DNA of 64,000 nucleotides, taken from Paraburkholderia youngii (GTDB lineage: Bacteria; Pseudomonadota; Gammaproteobacteria; Burkholderiales; Burkholderiaceae). Below are positions 17,073-25,483 of this stretch, piece by piece. The DNA lies in assembly GCF_013366925.1 (NCBI RefSeq), contig NZ_JAALDK010000001.1, positions 558,001 to 622,000 on the forward strand. The letters run 5' to 3'. Below the pieces are notes generated by a model that saw nothing but the letters and a program-made list of their open reading frames with translations, was not told the DNA's origin and did no database searches. A program made the translations under genes and the position numbers. The stretch's first letter is position 1, and the number at the start of each line of letters is the position of its first letter.

Positions 17073-17579
17073 ATGAGCACTGTTCCCACTGCACCTCTGG
17101 ACCGTTCGGAAACCACCTTCCGCTTTCTCGCCGAGCCGACCTCGGTCAACTTCGGCGGCAAGGTGCACGGCGGCGCGCTGATGAAGTGGATCGACGAAAC
17201 CGCCTATGCATGCGCGGCGGTATGGTCGGGGCGCTATTGCGTGACGGTCAGCGTCGGCAATATCCGTTTTCGTCGGCCAATTCTCGTCGGCAATCTGGTC
17301 GAACTGCGCGCGCGCGTCGTCGCCACGGGCCGTACCAGCATGCACATCCACGTGTCGGTGCACGCGGGCGACCCGAAGGGCGGTGAACTGCTGCAGACCA
17401 CCGACTGTCTCGTCGTGATGGTCGCCGTCAACGAGAACGGCCATCCGGTGCCGGTCCCCGCCTTCTTGCCGGAGACCGAGGAGCAGAAGCGCCTCGCCAG
17501 GTACGCGATGGACGTGAAGGAAGCGCTCGACGCGATCGTCGAGCTGAAGCCGGAAGAAGTCGCGCAGGGGAAAATCTGA
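17073..17579 (+). CDS. Acyl-CoA thioesterase, hotdog fold (YciA type)
   Basis: The 168-residue protein starts at ATG with CGGAG upstream. The hotdog domain covers about residues 15-130: FLAEPTSVNFGGKVHGGALMKW (quoted here as VNFGGKVHGGALMKWIDE) carries the conserved NxxGxxxGG and acidic catalytic region of the acyl-CoA hydrolase family, followed by the SVGNIRFRRPILVGNLVEL strand. It would hydrolyse medium- or long-chain acyl-CoA in the cytoplasm. The C-terminal charged helix is as in YciA/BACH-like proteins. It is monocistronic and converges on fumC. The substrate cannot be read from sequence. Confidence 0.88.
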   Translation: MSTVPTAPLDRSETTFRFLAEPTSVNFGGKVHGGALMKWIDETAYACAAVWSGRYCVTVSVGNIRFRRPILVGNLVELRARVVATGRTSMHIHVSVHAGDPKGGELLQTTDCLVVMVAVNENGHPVPVPAFLPETEEQKRLARYAMDVKEALDAIVELKPEEVAQGKI

Positions 17580-17643
17580 GCGCAGCGGGGCGGCGCGCGG
17601 CGCGCCCGTTTGCGCGCCTTCCTTCACGCCGCCTCGCGGATCA

Positions 17644-19041
17644 TCATGCCGTGCGTCCGACCATATCGTTCGGTCGCACCCACTCGTCGAACTGCTGCTC
17701 GGTGACATAGCCGAGCGCCAGTGCCGACGCCTTCAGCGTCGTGCCTTCCTTGTGTGCCTTTTTCGCGATCTGCGCGGCCTTGTCGTAGCCGATGTGCGGA
17801 TTGAGCGCCGTCACCAGCATCAGCGATTCGTTCAGCAAGGTATCGATGCGCTCGTGATTCGGCTCGATGCCGACCGCACAGTTGTCATTGAAGCTCTGCG
17901 CGCCGTCGGCGAGCAGGCGCACCGACTGCAGCAGGTTGTGCGCGATCATCGGCCGGAACACGTTCAGCTCGAAGTTGCCGCTCGCGCCGCCGATGTTCAC
18001 CGCGACGTCATTGCCGAACACCTGCGCGCACAGCATCGTCAGTGCTTCGGACTGGGTCGGATTGACCTTGCCCGGCATGATCGAGCTGCCCGGCTCGTTT
18101 TCCGGGATCGACAGCTCGCCGAGACCGCAGCGCGGGCCGCTCGCGAGCCAGCGGATGTCGTTGGCGATCTTGTTCAGGCTCGCCGCTACCGTTTTGAGCG
18201 CGCCGTGCGCGAAGATGAGCGCGTCGGCCGCGGCCATTACCTCGAACTTGTTCGGCGCCGACACGAACGGCAAACCGGTCAGCTTGCCGATCGCGGCGGC
18301 GACGCTGTCGGCGAACTTCGGATGCGCGTTCAGTCCCGTGCCGACCGCGGTGCCGCCCTGTGCGAGCTCGTACAGGTGCGGCAGCGCCGACTCGACGTGC
18401 CGGATGCCATGCTCGAGCTGCGCGACATAGCCGGAGAATTCCTGGCCGAGCGTGAGCGGCGTCGCATCCTGCAGGTGCGTGCGGCCGATCTTGACGATAT
18501 CGGTAAACGCTTTCGCCTTGCCGTCGAGCGTATCGCGCAACGTTTTCAGCGCGGGCAGCAGATGCTTGACGATCGCGTCCGCGGCGGCCACGTGCATCGC
18601 AGTAGGAAACACGTCGTTCGACGACTGCCCGCGATTCACGTCATCGTTCGGATGCACCTTGCGCGCTTCGCCGCGCTCGCCGCCGAGCAGTTCGCTCGCG
18701 CGGTTCGCGATCACCTCGTTGAGGTTCATGTTGGTCTGCGTGCCCGAGCCGGTCTGCCAGACCGCGAGCGGAAATTCGCCCGGATGCTTGCCGTCGATGA
18801 TCTCGTCGGCCGCCTGCATGATCGCGCGCGCCTTCTGCTCGTCGAGCACCCCGAGGCCGAGATTGACTTCGGCGGCCGCGCGCTTGATCACCGCGAGCGC
18901 GGTGATCAGTTCGGGCGACTGCTTTTCCGTCGAGATCTTGAAGTTCTGCAGCGAGCGCTGCGTCTGCGCGCCCCACAGGCGAGCGTTCGGCACCGCGATT
19001 TCGCCGAAGGTGTCCCGCTCCATCCGTACGTCTTCAGTCAT
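17644..19041 (-). CDS. fumC: Class II fumarate hydratase
   Basis: The 465-residue protein is an iron-independent fumarase of the aspartase/fumarase superfamily, interconverting fumarate and malate in the TCA cycle. Signatures include [32 protein letters not shown], the TGLNAHPKF loop and the catalytic-serine signature [13 protein letters not shown]. The N-terminal [13 protein letters not shown] and [11 protein letters not shown] are typical of FumC. Length and motifs are standard and no defect is seen. It starts just upstream (in its own direction) of nothing co-directional within 15 bp except the phospholipase D gene end at 19057, so the two may be cotranscribed. Confidence 0.98.
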   Translation of the reverse strand: MTEDVRMERDTFGEIAVPNARLWGAQTQRSLQNFKISTEKQSPELITALAVIKRAAAEVNLGLGVLDEQKARAIMQAADEIIDGKHPGEFPLAVWQTGSGTQTNMNLNEVIANRASELLGGERGEARKVHPNDDVNRGQSSNDVFPTAMHVAAADAIVKHLLPALKTLRDTLDGKAKAFTDIVKIGRTHLQDATPLTLGQEFSGYVAQLEHGIRHVESALPHLYELAQGGTAVGTGLNAHPKFADSVAAAIGKLTGLPFVSAPNKFEVMAAADALIFAHGALKTVAASLNKIANDIRWLASGPRCGLGELSIPENEPGSSIMPGKVNPTQSEALTMLCAQVFGNDVAVNIGGASGNFELNVFRPMIAHNLLQSVRLLADGAQSFNDNCAVGIEPNHERIDTLLNESLMLVTALNPHIGYDKAAQIAKKAHKEGTTLKASALALGYVTEQQFDEWVRPNDMVGRTA

Positions 19042-19056
19042 GGTTGACTCCGCTTC

Positions 19057-20706
19057 TCAAAGTTCCGAGTTGACAGGCAATAACGAGAATAGACCGGTTA
19101 GCACATTCCGGTAAAAACCGGCCTGCGGATCGAAAATGTACGTGCGTGTCTCGCCGTTCTCGACGTCGGTCCAGACGAGCGGCGACAGCGGCGCGCCGAT
19201 CGAGCGCAGATAGGCGAGCTGGGCCGAGTCCGCGAGCGTTACGTGGTAGCTCTGCTCCGGCTGGGTCCCGCGCTCGAAGATTCTCGCGACCTGATTCGCC
19301 AGTTCGGGGCTGTGGATCACGAGCGCCAGCTCGGTGTTCAGATTGGCCGAGCGCGGATCGAGGTTCATCGAGCCGATCACGAGAATCTTGTGGTCGATCA
19401 CGTAGGCTTTCGCATGCAGGCTCGCGCGCGAACGCGAGCCGACCAGCCCGACGTTCGGCGTTTCCTGGCGCGGCCTGAATTCGTACAGCTCGACACCGGC
19501 CTTCAGCAGCGGCACGCGAAACGGACTGTAGCCGGCCTGCACGGCGACCGCGTCGGTGGCCGCGAGCGAGTTGGTCAGCACCGCGATACGGATGCCGCGA
19601 TGCGTGAGCTCGCTGGCCGCCTGCACCCCCGCGGCGTGCGGCACGAAGTAGGGCGACACGATCAGGAAATCGTGCTGCGCGTCGCGCATCAGTTCGCGCA
19701 GCCGCGCGAGCGGCGGGCTCACGTAGTCCGGCGACGGATGCTCGATCTTCTCCGGCAGGTCCACCCGGAATTCCGCGTCCGCCCACGTGAGGCCGAGCTG
19801 CTCGCTCGTGATCTGCGCGGCAAGCGGCGTCGCGTTCAGCGGTTTCGCGTTGTACGGATCGGCATTGGTGCGCCAGTGATGGCGCAGGTCGTCGCGCGTC
19901 TGGTCGAGTTCCTTCTGGTCGAACTTCTGCTTGTTCAGCGCACGCAGCGGATAGGCGAGCTCGCTGTTCCAGTAGTCGTCGAAACTCGCGGAGACGTCGG
20001 CGACGATCGGGCCCGCCGCGAGCACGTCGAGGTCGCGGAACTGCAGCGTTTCGCTCGCGCTGAAGTACTCGTCGCCCAGGTTGCGACCGCCGACGATCGC
20101 CAACTGGTTGTCCGCGATCATCGCCTTGTTGTGCATGCGGCGCGTGAAGTGGCCGATCTGCGTGAACAGGTTCGTGGTGCGCTCGAACAAGCCTTCCTGC
20201 GCGCTGCCGAACGGGTTGAATACGCGGATCTCGATGTTCTCGTGCGTGTCCAGGCCCGCCATGATGCGGTCGATGTCCTTGAAGTTCAGGTCATCGACCA
20301 GCATGCGCACCCGCACGCCGTGATCGGCCGCATATAACGCGGCGCCGAGCAGCAGCTTGCCGGTGGTGTCCTCGTTGGCAATGTAGTACTGCATGTCGAG
20401 GGTTTTGGTCGCCGCGCGCGCAAGCGCGATGCGCATTTGCAGCGCGTCGGTGCCGTTCGCCAGCACACGGAAACCCGACTGCTCCGGATGCTTCGCCTCG
20501 AGCGGCGCGAGCGCTTCGCGCAGCGGCGTATCGGCGGTGGCCGGCAGCGCGTGCGTCACCTGGCGGTCGAACGCGGTGGCGGGCGGCTTCGTCGCGCAGG
20601 CGGTCAAAAATGCCGCCGCGCAACAGAGCAGGAAGATTTGGCTCGTTGTGCTGACTATCGAGCGGCGGCGCGCGGCCCGCCGATGTTGTTCGAATTGGCC
20701 CTGCAC
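19057..20706 (-). CDS. Phospholipase D-family lipoprotein (cardiolipin synthase C-like)
   Basis: The GTG at 20706 has AAGGGGA upstream and gives 549 residues; an ATG at 20778 lacks a ribosome site. A hydrophobic N-terminus ends in LTAC (Cys37), a lipobox. Two HKD motifs are present: HNKAMIADNQLAIVGGRN near residue 192 and HAKAYVIDHKILVIGSMN in the C-terminal half. This matches the ClsC/YmdC group, which makes cardiolipin from phosphatidylglycerol and phosphatidylethanolamine, or related envelope phospholipases. It is predicted to be periplasmic and membrane-anchored. ClsC partners such as YmdB are absent. It ends 16 bp before the fumC start, an unexpected but possible operon. Confidence 0.85.
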   Translation of the reverse strand: MQGQFEQHRRAARRRSIVSTTSQIFLLCCAAAFLTACATKPPATAFDRQVTHALPATADTPLREALAPLEAKHPEQSGFRVLANGTDALQMRIALARAATKTLDMQYYIANEDTTGKLLLGAALYAADHGVRVRMLVDDLNFKDIDRIMAGLDTHENIEIRVFNPFGSAQEGLFERTTNLFTQIGHFTRRMHNKAMIADNQLAIVGGRNLGDEYFSASETLQFRDLDVLAAGPIVADVSASFDDYWNSELAYPLRALNKQKFDQKELDQTRDDLRHHWRTNADPYNAKPLNATPLAAQITSEQLGLTWADAEFRVDLPEKIEHPSPDYVSPPLARLRELMRDAQHDFLIVSPYFVPHAAGVQAASELTHRGIRIAVLTNSLAATDAVAVQAGYSPFRVPLLKAGVELYEFRPRQETPNVGLVGSRSRASLHAKAYVIDHKILVIGSMNLDPRSANLNTELALVIHSPELANQVARIFERGTQPEQSYHVTLADSAQLAYLRSIGAPLSPLVWTDVENGETRTYIFDPQAGFYRNVLTGLFSLLPVNSEL

Positions 20707-20904
20707 GCTGTTTTCCCCTTGTTGCAAGCTTTTCGCGTGGCGACAGCGAAGGCCTGTGCCCGCTGTCGAGAAAACCATTCTAAGGGAATTGGGGCGGGTT
20801 CCGCGTACGTCGGCAAACGCAGCGGAGTGCCGCGCGTTGGTCGCGAGGGCGCCGCGGTTCGGTGATCGATCACGTGCTGCAAACCGCGGCGCGCGGGGGC
20901 GGTA

Positions 20905-21864
20905 TCAGGCGCGCTCGACGTGCAGCGCGCGCTCGCCATCGAGATGCGTCGAGCCTTTCGCCGGTCGGCCCGCCCACACGCCCGCGAGCAGCGAACCCGA
21001 CAGGTTGTGCCAGACCGAGAACAGCGCGCCTGGCAGCGCGGCGATCGGCGTGAAGTAGAGCTTGCCGAGCGTCGCGGCGAGGCCGGAGTTCTGCATGCCG
21101 ACTTCGATCGCGAGCGTCCGGCAGACGGCTTCGTCGAACCCGAGCAGACGGCCGCCCCAATAGCCGCCGAGCAGGCCGATGCCGTTGTGCAGCACGACGC
21201 CGACCATCACGAGGAAGCCCACCGACGCGATGCTCTTCTGCGTGCCGCCCACCACCGCGCCGATGATCAGCACGATCGCGACCATCGAGACGAGCGGCAG
21301 GATCGGTTCGATCTTGCGCACCAGCTTACCGAACAGATGATTGACGACGAGACCGACGACGATCGGCAGCGCGACGATCTGCAGGATGCTCATCAGCATG
21401 CCGTGCACATCGACGGCGATCGACGCGTCGACGTAAAGGCGCGTGAGCAGCGGCGTCGCGAATACGCCGACGAGCGTCGACAGCGCGCTGATCGTCACCG
21501 ACAACGCGACGTCGCCGCGCGCGAGATAAATCATCACATTCGACGCGGTGCCGCTCGCGACGCTGCCGACCAGCACCATGCCGGCGGTCAGGTCGGGCGG
21601 CATGCGCAGCGCCTTCGCGATGACCCATGCGGCGAGCGGCATCACGAGGTAGTGCAGCACGATGCCGGCGATCACGGGCGCGGGGCGCGTGAACACGCGC
21701 AGGAAATCGCCGGCCGACAGCGTGACGCCCATCGCCAGCATGATGATCGTGAGGAGCGTGGTGACGTGCGGCGCGACGCCGGAAAACGAGGCCGGCGAGA
21801 AGTACGCGGCGACCGAGACGAGCACGGCCCAGAGCGGGAACAGGCGGGTGACGCGGGCAAGCAT
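20905..21864 (-). CDS. BASS-family (bile acid:Na+ symporter-like) transporter
   Basis: The 319-residue integral membrane protein starts at [12 protein letters not shown] after AAGGACC; upstream in-frame sequence is Arg-rich and unlikely to be translated. About ten hydrophobic segments are evident. BASS landmarks are the [16 protein letters not shown] segment, the [19 protein letters not shown] crossover and the C-terminal [18 protein letters not shown]. Bacterial members of this group transport keto acids, pantoate or bile-acid-like anions with sodium. The substrate cannot be assigned. The gene is monocistronic and points away from the MATE gene upstream. Confidence 0.88.
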   Translation of the reverse strand: MLARVTRLFPLWAVLVSVAAYFSPASFSGVAPHVTTLLTIIMLAMGVTLSAGDFLRVFTRPAPVIAGIVLHYLVMPLAAWVIAKALRMPPDLTAGMVLVGSVASGTASNVMIYLARGDVALSVTISALSTLVGVFATPLLTRLYVDASIAVDVHGMLMSILQIVALPIVVGLVVNHLFGKLVRKIEPILPLVSMVAIVLIIGAVVGGTQKSIASVGFLVMVGVVLHNGIGLLGGYWGGRLLGFDEAVCRTLAIEVGMQNSGLAATLGKLYFTPIAALPGALFSVWHNLSGSLLAGVWAGRPAKGSTHLDGERALHVERA

Positions 21865-22201
21865 GGCGGGTGGTCCTTGGTTATGTTGTATCGCGAGAAA
21901 GCGGGGGCCGCGGCGCGGCCGGATGTCGGCTGGCGTTGCGGCGTTCGTCGCGCCGAAGCGGGTGAAGCGGCTACGGCAAGCGCCGTGGCGAAAGCGCGGC
22001 AAACACAGGCGGCCAATCGAAGCCGCACGCGTCGCGGGCAATGGTGGGTGCTCCGGCGGCGCCAGTCCGGCTTTTGCCTTGGTGAGGCGCGCCGTCGTGC
22101 GGTTCCTGGCGCGTGAGCGCGGGTTAGCGCTCGCGTGCAGCGGCGGGCATTTTACCTTTTACAGTGAGTGCTTCAGGAGTGAGCCTTGCGCGCTGCGCCG
22201 C

Positions 22202-23617
22202 TCAGACCGAGTGCGCGGGCGGCGTGATTGACGCCACTGTCGGCGGTTGCCGGCCGCTCAGCTTGTGAAAACGCAGTGTCATCAGCAGCGCGACGCTCGC
22301 GAGGCCTGCCGCCAGCCCCCACCACAAGCCGCGCGCGCCGAGGCCGGCGTGAAACGCGAGCAGATAGCCGGTCGGAAAGCCGATCACCCAGTAGCCGAAC
22401 GCGGCGGCGATCATCGGGATGCGGGTGTCTTTCAGGCCGCGCAGACAGCCGGAGCCTACCGCCTGCATCCCGTCGACGATCTGGAAGATCGCCGCCACGC
22501 CGAGCAGCGAACTGGCGAGCGCGATGGTCGGCGCGTTGGCCGGATCGTCGAGATGCAGATACAGGCCGACGATCCAATGCGGCGCGGTGATCAGCACGAG
22601 ACCCGACATGGACATGAAGCCGACGCCGAGCGCGAGCGCGACGAAGCCCGCGTGGCGCGCGGCGAGCGGCTGACCGGCGCCGGCCCAGTAGCCGACTCGC
22701 ACATTGGCCGCCTGGCCGATCGACAGCGGCACCATGAACGCGACCGACGCGACGTTCAGCGCGATCTGATGCGCGGCCAGTTGCGATTCGCCGAGCAGGC
22801 CGACCATCAGGCCGGTGGCAAGGAACAGGGTCGACTCGACGCCGTAGGTGATCGCGACCGGCCAGCCGATGCCGAACAATTCGCCCATCAAAGGCAGCTT
22901 CGGCCGCGTCGCGACGACGAAATGCCGGAAGCGCGGCCGCAGATGCAGCAGCGCCATCAGCACGAGCGCGGTCAGCCACACGGTGATCGTGGTCGCGGCC
23001 GCCGAGCCGAGAAAGCCGAGCCGCGGCAGCCCATACGCGCCGTGAATCAGCCCGTAGTTCAGAAAGCCGTTCACGCCGACGCTCACGATCGACACCCACA
23101 GCAGCCGCCGCGCCGCGCCGATCGCCGGCAGGAACGAGCGCATCAGGCCGACGCCGATCAGGCTCGCGGGTGCACCCCAGCGCAGCACCGCGGCGTAGTG
23201 GCCGACGTTGTGCGCGAGCAGGCTCGGCTCGCCGAACGCGAGCAGGATGTGCGACGCGAACGACAACAGAATGAACGCCGGCACCGCCAGCAGCACCGAC
23301 AGCAAGAAACCGGTCCAGTAGATATGCGGCACGCGGCCGTCGTTCTGCGCGCCGCGCGCGTGCGCGACGCTGACGCTGACCGAGGTCAGCACGCCCTGCA
23401 GCAGCGTGACGACCGCGAAAAAGAGGTTCGCGCCGAGGCCGCCGGCGGCGAGCGCGTCGGGGCCGAGCGAGCCGAGCAGGATCGTGTCGGTCACGCTCAT
23501 CGCCATCTGCGACAGTTGCGCGATCGCGAGCGGCGCGGCGAGCCGCGCGGTGTCGGCCGCGTGGCGGGATAGGGTCGGCGGCCGGCTGGCCGCGTGGGCG
23601 AAGCTGGGTTGAGTCAT
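22202..23617 (-). CDS. norM: MATE-family multidrug efflux pump (NorM-like)
   Basis: The 471-residue protein starts at MTQPSFAHAAS and has about twelve hydrophobic segments in two related halves. The first (LAIAQLSQMAMSVTDTILLG) and the second (GIGWPVAITYGVESTLFLAT) carry the MATE repeat pattern, and GQAANVRVGYWAGAG is the usual second-half signature. It would exchange Na+ or H+ for cationic drugs across the inner membrane. Length is within the NorM range of 450-480. No adjacent regulator is evident. The family assignment is firm; the norM name is by similarity only. Confidence 0.9.
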   Translation of the reverse strand: MTQPSFAHAASRPPTLSRHAADTARLAAPLAIAQLSQMAMSVTDTILLGSLGPDALAAGGLGANLFFAVVTLLQGVLTSVSVSVAHARGAQNDGRVPHIYWTGFLLSVLLAVPAFILLSFASHILLAFGEPSLLAHNVGHYAAVLRWGAPASLIGVGLMRSFLPAIGAARRLLWVSIVSVGVNGFLNYGLIHGAYGLPRLGFLGSAAATTITVWLTALVLMALLHLRPRFRHFVVATRPKLPLMGELFGIGWPVAITYGVESTLFLATGLMVGLLGESQLAAHQIALNVASVAFMVPLSIGQAANVRVGYWAGAGQPLAARHAGFVALALGVGFMSMSGLVLITAPHWIVGLYLHLDDPANAPTIALASSLLGVAAIFQIVDGMQAVGSGCLRGLKDTRIPMIAAAFGYWVIGFPTGYLLAFHAGLGARGLWWGLAAGLASVALLMTLRFHKLSGRQPPTVASITPPAHSV

Positions 23618-23912
23618 CGAATGCCTGGCGGCGAAAGTTGGCCACTGCGGCGGCGACCGCAGTGGCGACAGGGAGAGGCGGGCGCAAGCGGCGCCGCATT
23701 GCATCGCGCCGCGCTCCGACGGGCGATGGAGCGGCGGGGCAGCGGGCGGAGAAATTCCGCGGCGCGGCGGCGAGCCGGTCAGCCGACTCCTCGCCCGTGG
23801 CGCGGTCCGTCGTTTACCTGTCGAAACCGACAGCTTATTGCCTCGCCCGGGCGATGTCGATGGACAACGCACAGTTCCGGTGCGCGGCGTCCTGCGAATT
23901 TCCGGAGTGGCG

Positions 23913-24131
23913 TCAGCCTTCGTGGACCGCGATCCGCGTGTCGCCGAGCAACACGACCTGGCCCGCGCGGATCTTGCAGGTCTTGCGGGTCTCGACCCGG
24001 CCATCGACCATCACGGCGCCGTCCGCGACCATCATCTTCGCGGAACCGCCGCTATCCGCGAGGCCCGTGATCTTCAGCAGATTGTGGAGTTCGACGTACT
24101 CGCCGGTCAGCGTGAAATTGAGATTGGGCAT
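23913..24131 (-). CDS. S4-domain RNA-binding protein (YbcJ-like)
   Basis: The 72-residue protein is a single S4-like domain (MPNLNFTLTGEYVELHNLLK, then GSAKMMVADGAVMVDGRVETRK and a terminal beta-hairpin VVLLGDTRIAVHEG). Length and pattern match YbcJ, a small RNA-binding protein of unclear role in ribosome biogenesis. I chose the ATG at 24131 because the longer in-frame extension is Arg/Pro-rich and lacks domain similarity. Confidence 0.85.
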   Translation of the reverse strand: MPNLNFTLTGEYVELHNLLKITGLADSGGSAKMMVADGAVMVDGRVETRKTCKIRAGQVVLLGDTRIAVHEG

Positions 24132-24488
24132 GGCGTTTGCACCTTGGGCACGGGTCGCGTTGGGGGTTCGCATCATAAAGCAAGTGCACGGCGGCGCGTC
24201 GGCTCGAGGCCGTCTCGCCTTTTCGAATGCATCCAGCGAGCCATTGCGCAAGCAAATGAAAGTAGATGTTATTCAGTTGTCGGAAAGTGAAACGTTCCGT
24301 AACGCTGGTCGCACCAGACGGATTTCACTCCTAAAGTCCACCTCAGCAGCAAAGCCCGCTGGTATTCCGGGATCGCTCCCCGGCCACCCATCCAGCGACG
24401 CATAGACCGGGCGGGGCGCGTGGGCCATTCCGTCATCACGACGCCAGAGAGTCCGCCCGTGTCACAACTAAGTCTAGAGAGGATAGCC
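24132..24488. other. Intergenic region, nothing specific recognised
   Basis: This region lies between the divergent S4-domain gene and the 172-residue exported protein gene and must hold both promoters. I find no convincing -35/-10 pair, hairpin terminator or small reading frame. AGAGAGGA just before 24489 is the ribosome site of the next gene. Confidence 0.4.
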
Positions 24489-25007
24489 ATGACCCAGATT
24501 CGTACGCTCCTGATCGGTACCGCCCTCACCGTTTTTGCCGCGACGTCCGCCGTCGCGCAGACCGCGCAGCCGGCAACAGGCATCGGCGGTCAGGCGCAGA
24601 TCCAGAGCCAAGGGGCCGCCGAGATGGCGCCGCCGTCCGCGGCTGGCGCCCAAGGCATGCAGGCCCCGCCGTCGGCGCAAGGCATGCAGCAAGTCCCGGG
24701 CGCGCCCGCCGCGCAAGGCGTCGCCGCGCCGCCGCCGGGCCGTCTGACGGCTTCGGGCTCGACCGACCCGTTCGTACAGAAGCGCGACGCCGACGCGAAG
24801 GCGAACGCCGAGTATCGCGCGGCGAAGAAGTCCTCGAAAGCGGAACTGAAGGCTGAGCAGAAGGCCGCGAAGGACCAGTACAAGGAGCAGGTGCGCGGCG
24901 CGAAGCTGAACCAGAAGGCGGACAAACAGAGCGCCAACAACGAAATGAAGATGGAGATGGAAGGGCAGGCTGCCGCGCAGACCGACGGCGCGGACGTCAA
25001 GCATTAA
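24489..25007 (+). CDS. Exported Gln/Ala/Pro- and Lys-rich protein, function unknown
   Basis: The 172-residue protein has a clean signal peptide (MTQIRTLLIGTALTVFAATS, cleavage AVA-Q near 23). Residues about 25-85 are low-complexity Gln/Gly/Ala/Pro with repeated QGMQ. From about 95 the sequence is a charged Lys/Ala/Glu helix (KSSKAELKAEQKAAKDQY) that should form a single alpha-helix or coiled coil. I recognise no family. It resembles the next gene in design (signal peptide plus Lys/Ala-rich helix) and is followed by it after 91 bp. The location is probably periplasmic. A good ribosome site (AGAGAGGA) supports expression. Confidence 0.7.
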   Translation: MTQIRTLLIGTALTVFAATSAVAQTAQPATGIGGQAQIQSQGAAEMAPPSAAGAQGMQAPPSAQGMQQVPGAPAAQGVAAPPPGRLTASGSTDPFVQKRDADAKANAEYRAAKKSSKAELKAEQKAAKDQYKEQVRGAKLNQKADKQSANNEMKMEMEGQAAAQTDGADVKH

Positions 25008-25098
25008 GCCCTGCTGGATGCCGCGGCGCGTGGGTCGGCGAGGCTCGCGCGCCGCGGGCGTCTGTCACTTTGCAAGCTGTGCCTAAGGGAGAATCCAG

Positions 25099-25362
25099 AT
25101 GAACATCGACCGTTCCAGCCGAAACCGCATTTACGCCGCGCTGATCGCGGCTTGCCTGTCATCGGCCGTGCTCGCGCAGACCGCGGACCCGGCTTCGGCG
25201 CCCGCCACCCACGCGGACAAGAAGGCCGCGAAAGAGCAGGCGAAGGCCGACAAGAAAGCCGCGGTCGCTCAGGCGAAAGCGAACAAGACCAAAACCGACG
25301 CGCAGGCCGATGCCGACAAGGCCGCCGCTGAGGCCAACGTGAAGGACGCGAAGAAGCAGTAG
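25099..25362 (+). CDS. Small exported Lys/Ala-rich protein, function unknown
   Basis: The 87-residue precursor has a signal peptide ending VLA-Q (about 26). The rest is almost entirely Lys, Ala, Asp, Gln and Glu (ADKKAAKEQAKADKKAAVAQ) and predicted helical. A strong AGGGAGA ribosome site precedes the ATG. It resembles the preceding gene's C-terminal half and histone-H1-like Lys/Ala repeats, but the signal peptide argues for a periplasmic or surface role. No family was recognised. Confidence 0.68.
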   Translation: MNIDRSSRNRIYAALIAACLSSAVLAQTADPASAPATHADKKAAKEQAKADKKAAVAQAKANKTKTDAQADADKAAAEANVKDAKKQ

Positions 25363-25419
25363 TAGCGCGCAGTGTAGACCGCCAGGCAGGCGCCCAAAAA
25401 AGGGGCGCTTGTCGCATTG

Positions 25420-25439
25420 GGTTGTATGGATATACAGTA
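25420..25439 (+). promoter_or_regulatory. Probable LexA (SOS) box upstream of the helicase gene
   Basis: GGTTGTATGGATATACAGTA matches the TACTGTATATATATACAGTA consensus in its essential halves as TTGT-N8-ACAG, with one base off in CTGT. It lies 44 bp before the chosen GTG start of a UvrD/Rep-type helicase, a class often controlled by SOS. Confidence 0.7.
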
Positions 25440-25483
25440 TGCGTCGCATCCTGAAAATCCATCCAATCCGCAAAAACCGCTCA

